64,000 nucleotides of DNA from Struthio camelus. Lineage: Eukaryota; Chordata; Aves; Struthioniformes; Struthionidae. The notes under the pieces are model-generated. The model was not told where the DNA came from. It did no database searches and saw only the letters and a program-made list of their open reading frames with translations. The first letter of the stretch is position 1, and every line of letters begins with the position of its first letter. Positions 1 to 11,099 of this stretch are shown here, piece by piece. Position numbers and translations under genes: made by a program. The DNA lies in the NCBI RefSeq assembly GCF_040807025.1, contig NC_090946.1:5436001-5500000 (forward strand), read 5' to 3'.

Positions 1-610
1 TGCCCTGCCCTTGCCTGGGTGCTGCTGCCAGAACTTAGAGGAGGTCAGAGAGGCCTGTAAGTCATGGCTGGGCTGAACAGCTTGGCCAGCACAGCCAGGC
101 ATGAGCAAAGGTCCCCTTGGCTCCCAAAGCCACCCCCACGATTACCGCAGATGCTGAACTGGCTGCCATTCCAGGCACTGTGTTGGAGAGAAACGAGGGT
201 GCGGGGTTGGGGTCATGGCTCATTCACCAGACACACACCAGGAGTGTCATTGTCCCATGTCCCCGCTGCAGTCAGTGTGGAGAAAGGGGCCCTGTAGAGT
301 GGGAGGTAGGACGCAGGTCCAGGCTGGGCTGAAGCGCCCCGGGCGCTGTCTCCCTCTGCCCTCCCCGCTCTGTACCTCCCCCTGGACTTGCAGGGAGCAG
401 CATCTGGCAGCTCAGCAGTGGCATTGCCCACCCCAGGCCTATGCCACTCAGGGTAAAGAAGCCCTTTGTCTCTCTGCACGGCCTGGAAGGCCTTGGAGAG
501 GCCAGGGCTTTCCAGAGCCTTTTCTCTTGTGCTGAGGAGTAAGTGCATCTCTACAGGGCCAACAGCATGCCACAACTCACTTTGCCCTGCACTGGGCCTT
601 GTCTTCACAG
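1..610. other. Inter-unit spacer, type A (left end cut by window)
   Basis: This stretch lies between the 3' flank of an upstream unit (outside the window) and the old CR1 fragment. The same sequence recurs at 10490-11099 and 40280-40889 with very few differences, and is missing from the spacers before units 3, 4 and 6. I see no convincing gene, splice-site series or known repeat in it. Short open frames are present on both strands but show no family resemblance. Confidence 0.7.
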
Positions 611-2360
611 CATCACAGAATGGTTGAGGTTGGCAGGGACCTCTGGAGATCATCGAGTCCAACTCCCCTGCTCAAGCACGGTCACCTCCAGCCCATTGCC
701 CACGACCCTCTCCACACACCGCTGCAATAACTCCAAGCAGGGACACTCCACAACCTCGCGGGGCAACCTGCTTCGTCAGTGCTCTGGCACCCTCACACCA
801 AACAAGTTTTTCCTCCTCTCCAGATGAAACTTCCTCTGTTTCAGTTTGTGCCCATTGCCTCGTGTCCTCTCAGTGGACACCTCTGACAAGAGCCTGGCCC
901 CATCCTCTTGATGGGATTCATAACCACCTATAAGATCCCCCCTCAGTCTTCCGCTCTCCGTGCTGAACAGCCCCAGACCAGAACTGCACACAGCACCCCC
1001 ATGCTGCACCCGCTAAGGAGCACGTGGGGCCTCCCCAGGCATGAGTTGAGGGCAAGGATCACCTCCCTCGACCTCCGGCCAACACTCTAATGCAGCCCTG
1101 CACACCGTTGGCCTTCTTGGCCATTGGGGTCAGCTTGTTCTCCACCAGGCCTCCCTGCTCCTTCTATGCACACCTGCTTCCCACTACCTCAGCCCCCAGC
1201 CTATACCGGTGCTGGGGGTTGTCCCTCCCGGGCTGCAGGCCTCTGCACTTCCCTTCACTCAACTTCAAGACGCTCCCCTCTGCCCATCGCTCCAGCCTGG
1301 CCAGCTCCCGCAGAATGGCACCTCTGCCCTCTGGCCTAGCAGCCACTCCTCCCACCTTTGGCTCATCAGCAAACTTGCTGCCAGCGCCCTCTCTCCCTTC
1401 CTCCAAGTCACTGAGCAATAACTTGAACTGTACTGCACCCACTCTTCACCCCTGGAGCACACCACGAGGGGATACACGCTGATCCACCTCAACTCTGTCC
1501 CGCTCTGCACAACCCTCTGAGCTCTGCCATACAGCCAGCTTTCAAGACACCACCCTCTCTGCTCCTCTCACCCACACTTCCTCAGCTTCCCTATGAGGAT
1601 GTGAGGCGAGACAGGGTCCAAAGCCTTTCGCTAGTCAAGGGACACAGCATCCACTGCTCTCTCCTCATCTACCCAGCCTGGCGTCTCATCACAGAACGCT
1701 CTCCGGTTGCTTAAGCAGGATTTCTCCCCCATTCACTCCATGCTCACTGCTCTGGATCACTTCCTTAGCTGCCAAATGCTTGGAAATGGTGTCCAGGATG
1801 AGCTGCTCCATCACCTTTCCAGGCCTCGAGGTGAGGTTGCCCGACCTGCAGTTCCCTGCACCCCGCTTCTTGCCCGGTGGGAAGACTCACTCCAGTCCGA
1901 CATTTGCTTTCTTCCAGGCCTCAGGCACCTTCCGTGATCGCTAAGCCCATCCTCCTCCAGCAGCCAAGTCTGCCTTTCACCAGGCTTTCTCCCTGCTCTC
2001 CAGTGCCCGGGAGTCCCCAGGTAAAGACCACTCTTGCCAGTAAAGACTGCACCAAAGGCCGCACTCAGCATCTCTGCCTTTTCTGTCTCCTCTGGCACCA
2101 CCACCCTTGCCCCGTTCACCAGCAGGCCCACCGTTTCCCTACTCCTCCTTTTGTCACCCAGCTATTTTAAGAAGCCCTCCGTGTTGTCCTTCACATCCGT
2201 CGCCACATTCAACTCCCAGCGGGCCTTGGCCTTCCAAGACCCACCCCTGCCTCCTTGCACAACCTCCCTTTCTTCCTCCCAGGTTGCCTCAAGCTGCCTC
2301 CACACCAGCCCTTCTTCACGTTTGGCGAGTTCTCCCAAGCAAAGCCAAGCTGGGAAACTG
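611..2360 (-). mobile_element. Old, 5'-truncated CR1 LINE fragment, unit 1
   Basis: The left edge carries the CR1 3' terminus (catcacagaat on the plus strand). Minus-strand translation gives decayed but recognisable CR1 ORF2 stretches: one around 1811-2131 (LVNGARVVV, EKAEMLSAAFGAVF, LLEEDGL) and one around 2162-2437 (WKAKARWELNVATDVKDN). Both align with the better preserved young CR1 at 13006-17587. The frame is broken many times and the 5' half is missing. The right edge is approximate. The first part (to about 1040-1300) is a different version from that in units 3, 4 and 6. Confidence 0.85.
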
Positions 2361-3519
2361 ACGTCGTGTGGCATTGCAGTGCTGGAAGAGTGGTTCCAGT
2401 GATGAGCAGCTCCTACCACATCTGGCTTCATTTGCAACTGGCTTTGCTTCTTGTTGGCTTACAGTACAAACAGCAGTACAGAGCACACGTGGTGAGGGAG
2501 CTCCTTCGGCCTCTCTCCATCTTCATGCACTACTGAACCCTCCTCTCCTGCCTCAGCCCTTTCCCAAAGTGCAGCGGCCCAGGAGCGGCCGTGTTGGCAA
2601 AGCTCATCCTCACTTCCTCCTCCTCTACAGGCCCTTTTCTGCTGGAGCTCAGTCCACCTTAGCCACACCACCCTCTGGAGAGGCTATCCCCAGACCCCCT
2701 TCACCCGCACGGTCAAGGGCACTGCCACCACTCTCCCATGACCCTCACCTTTGTCCCCAGAGCTCCCGGCTTGCTCTCGATTTGCTCCACCTCTCCCTGG
2801 CAGCCTCACCCCAAAGAGGTACCCATACGCAAAAGCAGAACATTATCTCTGTCAGAAATGCAGCTGGCTGAGCAGAAGCAACTGGCAAGATGCTGCCTGA
2901 TGACAGGATCCCACAGACACGTGTGCTGGGGCAGGAGCGCAGCGGCTCCACCTCACGCTGCCCCACATCGGTAAGTGGGCTGCCACAGCCACTTCCAGGC
3001 GGGGGCTGGTGTGCAGTGGGGTGGGAGCCACCTCCTTCCTGGCTCCGTGCTGCGTGGGGCGAGCACGGCTCCTGCGGGGGCTCGTGGGTTGCAGGCCACA
3101 CACCTGCAAGCAGCACAGGCGGTTTCTAGCCTAGAGGCAGCCCCAGGGCGTGTCCTGTGTGGAGGGCCACAGAGCCAAGGTCCCTCAGGATTTCCCCCTC
3201 ACCGGTGCCAGAGGACAGACCCACAGCACAAAGGAGCCTGCAGCACATGCTGTCCCCCAGCAGAGCAGGGTCCCTGTCGATGCAGGGCTCTTGTCAGAAT
3301 CCCCAGAACAGCAGGGCCAGACCCAGCCCCATGCGGGCACAGCCGTGGAAGGGCCCGCACACCCTGCACCCGCTGCAGGCACCAAGGTGAGGAGCCCTGC
3401 TCAGCCCATCCGGATCCCCACAAGGATGGCTGGGCAAGCGCCCACCCACTGGTGAGGCGTGCGTGATGCCAGAAGTGGTGCCGAACCGCATATATGGGCA
3501 TGTATGGGGATGGGGAAGG
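2361..3519. other. Upstream flank of receptor copy 1
   Basis: GC-rich sequence of about 1.1 kb between the old CR1 and the promoter, conserved in all complete units. I see no supported coding gene. A consensus-like splice donor (gtaagt after 2970) follows a conserved block at about 2850-2970, which could be a non-coding upstream exon; that is unproven. The part from about 3280 to 3480 exists in two versions, one in units 1, 4 and 5 and another in units 3 and 6. Confidence 0.5.
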
Positions 3520-3660
3520 TTATTGGAGGCTGGGGCTCCGTCAGATGGGAGATAACCCTCCTGATAACGCCTCAAAAGGTGCCTGCTGCGTTGATTGGCT
3601 CCCCTGGCAGCGGGGCCTGTGCCTCTGCCTATATATTGCCCTCCCCGCTGCAGGGGGCTC
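3520..3660 (+). promoter_or_regulatory. Core promoter of receptor copy 1
   Basis: A TATA box (tatatatt, 3630-3637) lies 92 bases before the start codon. Upstream are an inverted CCAAT box (attgg, 3594-3598), a second attgg (3522-3526), and two GATA-type motifs (agataa 3550-3555, tgataa 3562-3567). Transcription would start near 3660, giving a 5' UTR of about 60 bases. The cluster is conserved before every intact gene and is missing in unit 2. Paired GATA motifs fit blood-cell expression, which is inference. Confidence 0.65.
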
Positions 3661-3721
3661 GTGGTGGCCCGGGAGGCAAGCAGGAGCTGGGGGCTGCTCT
3701 GCGGGGCAGGAGGCGAGCGGG

Positions 3722-6700
3722 ATGGCCACCACCAGCCAGCTGCCCACCAGGGCACTGGGGCTGCTCCTGTGCATGCAGCTGTGCAGGGGTGAGTGCCTGC
3801 GTGTTCTCTGGGGCTGGGGTCGCCTGCCCTCATGCCCAGAGTGGGAGGTAGCCCTGGGGCTCAGGTGGCTACCATGGGCTGAGTTGGGTCACCACAGGGA
3901 TGTGCGTGCCTGGCTCAAGCGGGCTTGCTCGTGAGACTGGTGGAGTCATCTCACTAGGGCAGCCTTTGAGGGCTCCCAGAGCCTGGGCTGTGCTGGGGAT
4001 GGGTCTTCTACTGATGCAGCTGAATGCTGGGCCCATGTGGCGGGATACATTCCCTGCCCTGTCCCCCTTGCATTGGGTGCCAGGTGTTGAAGGGCTGGGT
4101 ATGGCCCTGCCTTTCTTCAAAGTGGGTGTCCTGCAGTGCCCAGGGCTTTTCCACCCACACGGCTATCCCTCGTGCCAAGGGTCGGGCTTGGAGCAGACAG
4201 TGGAGACTGGGAGAGCAAGGGACAGCCATGGGATGCAGCCACCTGGGACAGGTGGACAGGGCAGGTTGTGATGGGCCCACGGGGTGCAACAATGGAGCTC
4301 AGTGCCCTCCTTTCTGGTCCCGCATGGGCACCCACAGGCACCGAGGAGCTGCGGCTGGTGGACGGAGGCAGCCGCTGCGAGGGCCGCGTGGAGGTGAAGC
4401 ACGAGGGCCAGTGGGGCGCTGTGTGCAGCTATGACTTCACCTGGGTTGTCCGCGAAGCCTCCGTGGTCTGCAGGCAGCTGGGATGTGGCACTGTGGCAAG
4501 GACCTCCCCGTACACGCCGTTTGGGGCCGGGACCGGACGGATTTGGCTACAACCCATCTTCTGCAGTGGTACCGAGACAGCACTCCACAACTGCCGACAC
4601 TATGGCTGGGGCCAGCATTACTGTGACCATGACAGGGACGTCGGAGTGACGTGCTCAGGTGTGGGATTGGGTGACCATGTTGGGGCACAGCCCCTTGGCT
4701 GTGCCGGGCCAGGAGAGGGCATGGTTCTGCCAAGGGCCTCCCCTCTGGGGCCTCCCCAGGCAGAGATGGGGTGAGGGAGTGGGACCGGGGCGCAGCACCC
4801 TCATGGCCTGCCTGCCCACATCTCTGATGCAGATGCCGTGGAGCTGAGGCTGGAGGTGGTCCCTGCGAGGGCAGGCTGGAGGTGAAGCTGCGGGGCCAGT
4901 GGGGAACAGTGGCGGATGATGAATGGGACATGGAGGACGCTGAGGTGGTGTGTCAGCAGCTGGGCTGTGGCTCAGCCCAAAGTGCCCCTGGCGTGACCCG
5001 CTTTGGGGAAGGGTCTGGACCAATTCATCTTGTACGGCCTGATTGTCGTGGTGACGAGTCTGCCCTTTGGGACTGCACAATCCCGGGATGGGGGCCGTAC
5101 AATGGCCGCCATGGCTGGGATGTTGGTGTGGTCTGTCAAGGTAAGACCTCTGTGGCGGCTCCGTACAGCCTTGCACCTGGGTCCAGTGGTGGCAGCAGTA
5201 AGGCTCTTGGGCAGCCCCGTCAAAAGCCTCCCAGTGGATCTAGAGGGACCCCCAAGAGACCCCAGGCTCTCTGCCCCAACAGGATTTGTGCGGCTGGTCG
5301 GCGGGGACGGCGCCTGCTCGGGCCGCGTGGAGGTGAGGCAGGGCCGTGCCTGGGCCACCCTCTGCGAGGGCCGTGTGGACCTCAACACCGCCCACGTCAT
5401 CTGCAAGGAGCAGGGGTGCGGAGCAGCTCTGGCCGTCACCGGGGCGGCGCGCTTTGGGGCAGGAGCCGGGCCCATCTGGGACGGGGGCTTCGAGTGTGCA
5501 GGCAACGAATCCCTCCTGTCCACCTGCGCCCGACGACTGCCCCACGGCCAGCGCTGCAACCACACCAGCGACGCCGGCGTCGTCTGCTCCCGTAAGAGCA
5601 CGCAGTGAGGGGCAGAGGCTGCAGATGGGGGCTGCGGGGAGATGGGAAGTGGGCACAGGGTGGTCCTGGGCAGGGATGGGCGGAGAGGCTGCGGGCTGCC
5701 TTGTGGCAGCCCCCAGGGTGCCGGCAGGCAGAGGGGTTGGGGCAGGCAGAGGGCTGCCGTGCCTGCATGACCCCACCGTCCTATGGGGACAGCGCTCGGC
5801 ACCGGGGCCCGTCGCCTCCAGCGCCCTTTCTCCATCGCAGCCTACACGGGCTTCAGGCTGGCCAACGGCAGCACGGCGTGCGCAGGGCGAGTGGAGGTGG
5901 AGGCGCGGGGCACCTGGGGTGCCCTCTGCGACGCCGGCTGGGACGAGCCCGACGCCCACGTGCTCTGCCACCACCTCGGCTGTGGCTTTGCCACCTCTGT
6001 GCCCCGCGGAGGGTCTTTTGGGGCAGGCACCGGCCCCGTGTGGCGCGACACCTTTCACTGCAGCGGCAGCGAGTCCCACCTGGCAGAGTGCCCTGCCACG
6101 GCGCTGGGCATCCCCGCCTGCTCGCCAGGCCACACTGCCACCGTCCAGTGCTCAGGTGCGTGTGGGGCGGGCAGCAGCGGCCACGAGGGCCTCCTGGCGG
6201 GCAGGGCACCGGGCACCCCAACACTGCGGGGTCCCACTCCCTGGGTTGCCACTGCCACCAGGAGCTGTGGGGCGCAGGGCGCGTCTCGGGCAGCACGGCC
6301 ATTTCAGGCCAAGGGGAGGGCTGAGGCAGGTGCAGAGCAGGAGGGAGCCCGCCTAGAGGAGGGCAGTGGCGCCGGGCTGTCCCCCTCCGTGCCGGGGGCT
6401 CCGCGGCCCCCCCGGTGCTGCCATCTGCCCCGGTGCTGCTGCAGCCACGCCAGGGAGGGATGTGGCGGGCGCTCTCTGCTCTGCCCCACCGCCCCGGCCC
6501 CGCTGGCAGCCCTCGGAGGGCTCGCCGGCCATCGACGCCGCCTCTGGGCTGGCGGGGCCGGGGGCGGGCGGGGCCCTGCGGGCAGGCCCAGCCCCCAGCG
6601 CTCCCCGCAGCCCCCTCAGGACATGTGCCCTCTCGGAGGGACCAGGTGGCGCTGAACCCCTGCGGCTGGTGGACGGGGAGAGCCGCTGCGACGGGCGCCT

Positions 6701-9700
6701 GGAGATGGCCCTGGGCGACGCCTGGGGCCCGGTGCTGGCCGAGCGGTGGGACGCGAGCGGCGCCACCGTGGTGTGCCGGCAGCTGCGGTGCGGCGCGGCG
6801 GAGCAGGCCTACGCCGCCCCGCTGCTGGGACCAGCGTCGAGCCGCGTGGGGCTGAGCGGGCTCCGGTGCGCAGGCACGGAGGCTCGCCTGGCCCACTGCA
6901 ACGCCACGGCCGCCACGGCTGCACCGGCGGGCCACGCCCACCAAGCGGCCGTGTCTGCTCGGGTGAGTGTGCCGGGAAGGGCCCCGGGGCCCTGGGGCAC
7001 CGCCCGCACCAAAGGGGCTGCCCCAAGCCGGGCTGTCTCCCGCTGCAGGCAGCCGGCGCCTACGGCTGGTGAGCGGCCCCGGCCGCTGCGCCGGCAGAGT
7101 GGAGCTCTACGTCCGGGGCGCCTGGAGCAGCGTCTGCCAGGACTCGTGGCACCTGTCCGACGCCGCCGTCGTCTGCCGCCACTTGGGCTGCGGCCAGGCC
7201 CTGGCAGCGCCCGCCTCGGCCCGCTACGGCCGCGGCTCGGGGCCGCTGTGGCTGGGCGCTGGTGGCTGCTCCGGGGCCGAGGCCACGCTCTGGCACTGCC
7301 CGGCCCCGGCCCCGGCCCCGGCCCCGGCCCCGGGGCAGCGCGGGTGCAAGCAGGGCGCCGGCGCAGCAGCCGTCTGCTCAGGTCAGCACCGCCCTCCACC
7401 GGGGCCGGCGCCAGCGGCACTCTGGCAGCGGCCGTGGGGCCAGCCCTCCCCACTCGCCTCCCTGCCCACCTCCCAACACCCTGGGCACTGCCGGCGGGCA
7501 ACGCGGCGCCTCGGCCCCGCCGACGTGGGCTCCTCTCGCTGCCTGGGGGAAGCGCTCGGGCTGGCGGGGCTGTGTGCCCGACGCCAGCTGAGCTGCCACC
7601 TCCGTGCTTGCCCCTTGCAGAGCTCACAGCCCTGCGGCTGGTGGGCGGCAGCGGCTGCGCCGGGCGCCTGCAGGTCTTCTACAACGGGACGTGGGGCAGC
7701 GTGTGCGCCAACGGCACCAGCCGCGCCACAGCCGCCGTGGTGTGCCGGCAGCTGGGCTGCGGGGCCGGGGGCAGCCTGGCGGCCGTCCCCGCAACCCCCC
7801 AGGCCGGGGGCCCCGCCTGGCTGGCCTGGGTGCAGTGCGGCGAGGGGGCCGACTCCCTCTGGCGCTGCCCCTCCGCCCCCTGGCACCTGCACCACTGCCG
7901 CTCCCCCGGGGACACCCACATCACGTGCCACGGGCAGCCTCCAGCCAACAGCGCGACTCCCACGCCAGCCCCCACCACCGCCTGCCCCGCCGGCGCAGCC
8001 TGCACAGGTAGCTCTGCCCGCCCAGGCCAGCACCGTGGCCCCACGCACCCTCCCGCTCTGGCCGCTGCAGTCCAGGGCAAGGCCAGCACCTCTGGCAAGG
8101 ACAGACCTGCTGCTGGCCTGCTGCCACCCCTCCGCCCAACACAGGGCTTGACCCCAGGCCAAAGGGTGCCCTCCTTGGCCTCCCTGTCCCGGCAGCCACT
8201 CCCCTGCATCCCCCCCAGGCATCCACTCCTCCTCTGGACAATGCAGCATGCCAGAGGCTCCACGGCCTCCCTCCACCTCCACCGCCTTTCCATGTCCTCA
8301 CAGGTGCCCCCAGGAACCCCCCAACACCTGCTGGGGCCATGCCGCTGACCACCGTCCTCTGCATCGTCCTGGGGACCCTTCTGTGCCTGGCCCTGGGGGC
8401 CCTTGCTGTGCAGGCATGGCGCTCCATGGCTCGGCGCACAGGTGAGTCCCACCGGGGGTCTCTGCGGCTGAAGCTACCAGGACGAGGGGTCCCGGCAGAG
8501 CCAGAGAGGCCTGGGGGCTGCTTATGTCTCCTGGCACTGCCCGGCCCAGCTGCACAGGCTGGGACAGGCACAGCAGAGCAGGCCAGAAGGCCAGTGCAGA
8601 GCTAGGGCAGGACCCGGCACAACATGGGCACCACGCAGGGGCACCACAGCCACTCCGACGACAGGGCAAAACCCCTATGGGGCTGGGCCACAGGGTTATC
8701 ATGGGGAGAGCTGGTGACCTCCAGCATCCCACGTGCTGCACCCACGGCCTCGGGTTATCACTGCCCTTCATTTCCAGGCCCCCGCAGAGCTGCAGATACA
8801 CTCTCAGAGGCAGAGGCCGTCTATGAGGAGCTCGACTACACCCTGACACCCGAGTACCAGCAGGTCCCCAGTGGCTCAGGTGTGTGCACCCTGGGCCTGA
8901 CAGCCAGTGGCGCGTTGAGGCCCCCACGCAACCAGCTCAGCAGCCCGGCAGGGAGCCTGCCCACGTGCTGGCCACAGGGAGGGAGCTGCAGCAAGGGGGC
9001 CTCCTGGCCAGCGGCAGTCCTCGCTCTGCCAAGAGGACATCCTGTCCCCGCTGCTGGCCAGGCCATGGGGCCACACACCCTGCCATAACACCCCTTCTCC
9101 AGCCTCACCATCGCAGGGCTCAGGGACCAAGCTGCCCTATTACACCCAGCACAGCATGGAGGACAGCAACCCCGGGACTGCCGCAGGTACAGGGCCGGGG
9201 TGCAGGACCAGGCTGCCACGCACCCACAGGGGCAGCCCTCACACCGCAGCTGGTACCGGCACACACCTCATGCAGTGGGCAGGGCAGCACCTCCCCTTGG
9301 TCCTTTGCTGGGCCGCCTCTTGGAGTTGGGGACCGAGTGTCAGGGATGGTGGCTCCAGCCGAGAGCTGGCGGCCTCACAGAGCAGGCCCCAACGTGGGCA
9401 TCCCCGGCACCGTGGCCGGTGGGGGCTGGCGTCACTGGAGCCCGGGCTTGGCCTCGCTTTCACTCTCTGCTGTCTGATGCAGACGTCCCTGGCCTGACCA
9501 GGCACGAACCCCCGGATGGGTACGATGATGCCTCCACCGTGCTGGAGCCAGGAGAGGCCGCTGCTCCGGGGTCAAGTGACGGAGGTGTGTGCGAGGCTGC
9601 GGCACTGGGAGGTAAGAGGTATCGGAGATGGCATGGGGAGCGCTGCCGTGACAGAGGCCGTACTGTCCCGCCAGCAGAGCTGGTTCCCCTGCACTTTGTC

Positions 9701-9926
9701 GGGGAGATGGGCAGCACATGGGTACGGAGGAAGCCCTGGCCGGGGCCTGGCATCCGGGGCACGAAGCAGCACCTGCCAGGCACTGGCCTTGCTGTCCACA
9801 GCGGGGAGACAGCCCTCCCTCAGCCCCCTAGAGCCGCCCGCAACCGCCACAGACGCCCTGGCCTCAACACACAGTGACACGGGCTACGACGACGTTGGCA
9901 TTGGTAGTCTCAGGACGTCTCTCTGA
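3722..9926 (+). CDS. WC1/CD163L1-like SRCR receptor, copy 1; two domain exons frame-disrupted (possible pseudogene)
   Basis: Exons: 3722-3788 (signal peptide, core ALGLLLCMQLC), 4338-4658 (SRCR1), 4833-5140 (SRCR2), 5283-5591 (SRCR3), 5841-6155 (SRCR4), 6646-6962 (SRCR5), 7049-7381 (SRCR6), 7621-8007 (SRCR7 and stalk), 8304-8441 (transmembrane), 8778-8879, 9124-9186, 9483-9611 (or 9584), 9802-9926 (tail). All junctions are GT-AG and phase 1. The SRCR2 exon lacks seven bases after codon LRL, giving a stop at 4883. The SRCR5 exon lacks one base near its end (gccgtgtc where intact copies have gccgttgtc), which removes C8 and reads into a stop early in the SRCR6 exon. Both exons are phase-symmetric, so skipping both would leave a 762-aa, five-domain receptor in frame. 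Promoter, tail and poly(A) signal look intact. Copy 4 has the same two lesions. The SRCR5 acceptor at 6645 has a weak pyrimidine tract and is the least certain boundary. Confidence 0.75.
7300..7335 (+). repeat. Coding hexanucleotide repeat (ccggcc)n in SRCR6, copy 1
   Basis: Five ccggcc units encode Pro-Ala repeats between cysteines C6 and C7 of SRCR6. Copy 3 has six units; copies 4, 5 and 6 have five. Length changes keep the frame, so this is a variable loop. Confidence 0.9.
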
Positions 9927-10160
9927 GGACAGCAAGGCTGCCCCACAGCAGTCCCTGAGGACACGTGCGACACAGTAGGGCTCTGCCCCTGCGGAGCCAC
10001 AGCCTGGCCATGGTGGGGATCACCCGCTCAATGTATAGCCCACTGGGGCCTGATGAGGACTGCGGGCACAGTGGGGAACTGCCTCCAGCCTCCCTCCCAC
10101 GCAGCCCTTCAGCACTACCTGAGTTTCTGTACACTTCCCCTGGGACTGTCTCGCTTTGCG

Positions 10161-10166
10161 ATTAAA
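10161..10166 (+). promoter_or_regulatory. Poly(A) signal of copy 1 (attaaa)
   Basis: An attaaa hexamer lies 235 bases after the stop codon at 9926, followed by GT-rich sequence near 10310. It is conserved at the same place in units 2 to 5. Confidence 0.7.
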
Positions 10167-11099
10167 AGCCCACAAGTGCTTGGAGGCTCGGCTCCAGGGC
10201 CAGTGCTCTTCTGCGAGAGCCCTCAGTCAATTGCTGCTCTGCGCCTGGTCCCTGGTGTCTGTACGCAGTGGGAAAGTGCCCCCGCTTGGGCTCAGCGGCT
10301 GTTGGTTGTGCTGCATCTGGGAAAAGTGTGCCCGCGTGGGAGGTGAGCTTCCCCTGGGAGAGAGAAGGATGCCCAGCAGCTGTGAAGCGACTGTGGGCAG
10401 GCACTTGCCACCCTCGCCCCTGCCCTGGCAGAGGGCTCTGCCATGTGGGATGGAGGGAAAGTGCTGGGGTGGCACCAGGTGCTGGCCAGTGCCCTGCCCT
10501 TGCCTGGGTGCTGCTGCCAGAACTTAGAGGAGGTCAGAGAGGCCTGTAAGTCATGGCTGGGCTGAACAGCTTGGCCAGCACAGCCAGGCATGAGCAAAGG
10601 TCCCCTTGGCTCCCAAAGCCACCCCCACGATTACCGCAGATGCTGAACTGGCTGCCATTCCAGGCACTGTGTTGGAGAGAAACGAGGGTGCGGGGTTGGG
10701 GTCATGGCTCATTCACCAGACACACACCAGGAGTGTCATTGTCCCATGTCCCCGCTGCAGTCAGTGTGGAGAAAGGGGCCCTGTAGAGTGGGAGGTAGGA
10801 CGCAGGTCCAGGCTGGGCTGAAGCGCCCCGGGCGCTGTCTCCCTCTGCCCTCCCCGCTCTGTACCTCCCCCTGGACTTGCAGGGAGCAGCATCTGGCAGC
10901 TCAGCAGTGGCATTGCCCACCCCAGGCCTATGCCACTCAGGGTAAAGAAGCCCTTTGTCTCTCCGCACGGCCTGGAAGGCCTTGGAGAGGCCAGGGCTTT
11001 CCAGAGCCTTTTCTCTTGTGCTGAGGAGTAAGTGCATCTCTACAGGGCCAACAGCATGCCACAACTCACTTTGCCCTGCACTGGGCCTTGTCTTCACAG
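10167..11099. other. 3' flank and type A spacer, units 1/2
   Basis: The first 320 bases are the 3' flank shared by every unit. From 10490 the type A spacer (same as 1-610) begins. No gene is recognised. Confidence 0.6.

Noticed and set aside
1-610. Protein gene in the type A spacer (open frames at 64-297 and 215-535 plus, 213-662 minus)
   Set aside because: Overlapping frames on both strands, no domain, no splice structure, and conservation among copies is explained by recent duplication.
8219-8303. Extra exon between SRCR7 and the transmembrane exon
   Set aside because: An acceptor-like site precedes it and it reads open in phase 1, but its right edge would need the transmembrane acceptor to act as a donor (cacag-gtgccc). 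The stalk is complete without it.
6366-8348. 660-codon plus-strand open frame across intron 5 to the transmembrane exon
   Set aside because: It crosses well-supported introns and switches out of the SRCR frame; GC-rich sequence with few stops explains its length. The same holds for its copy at 36156-38138.
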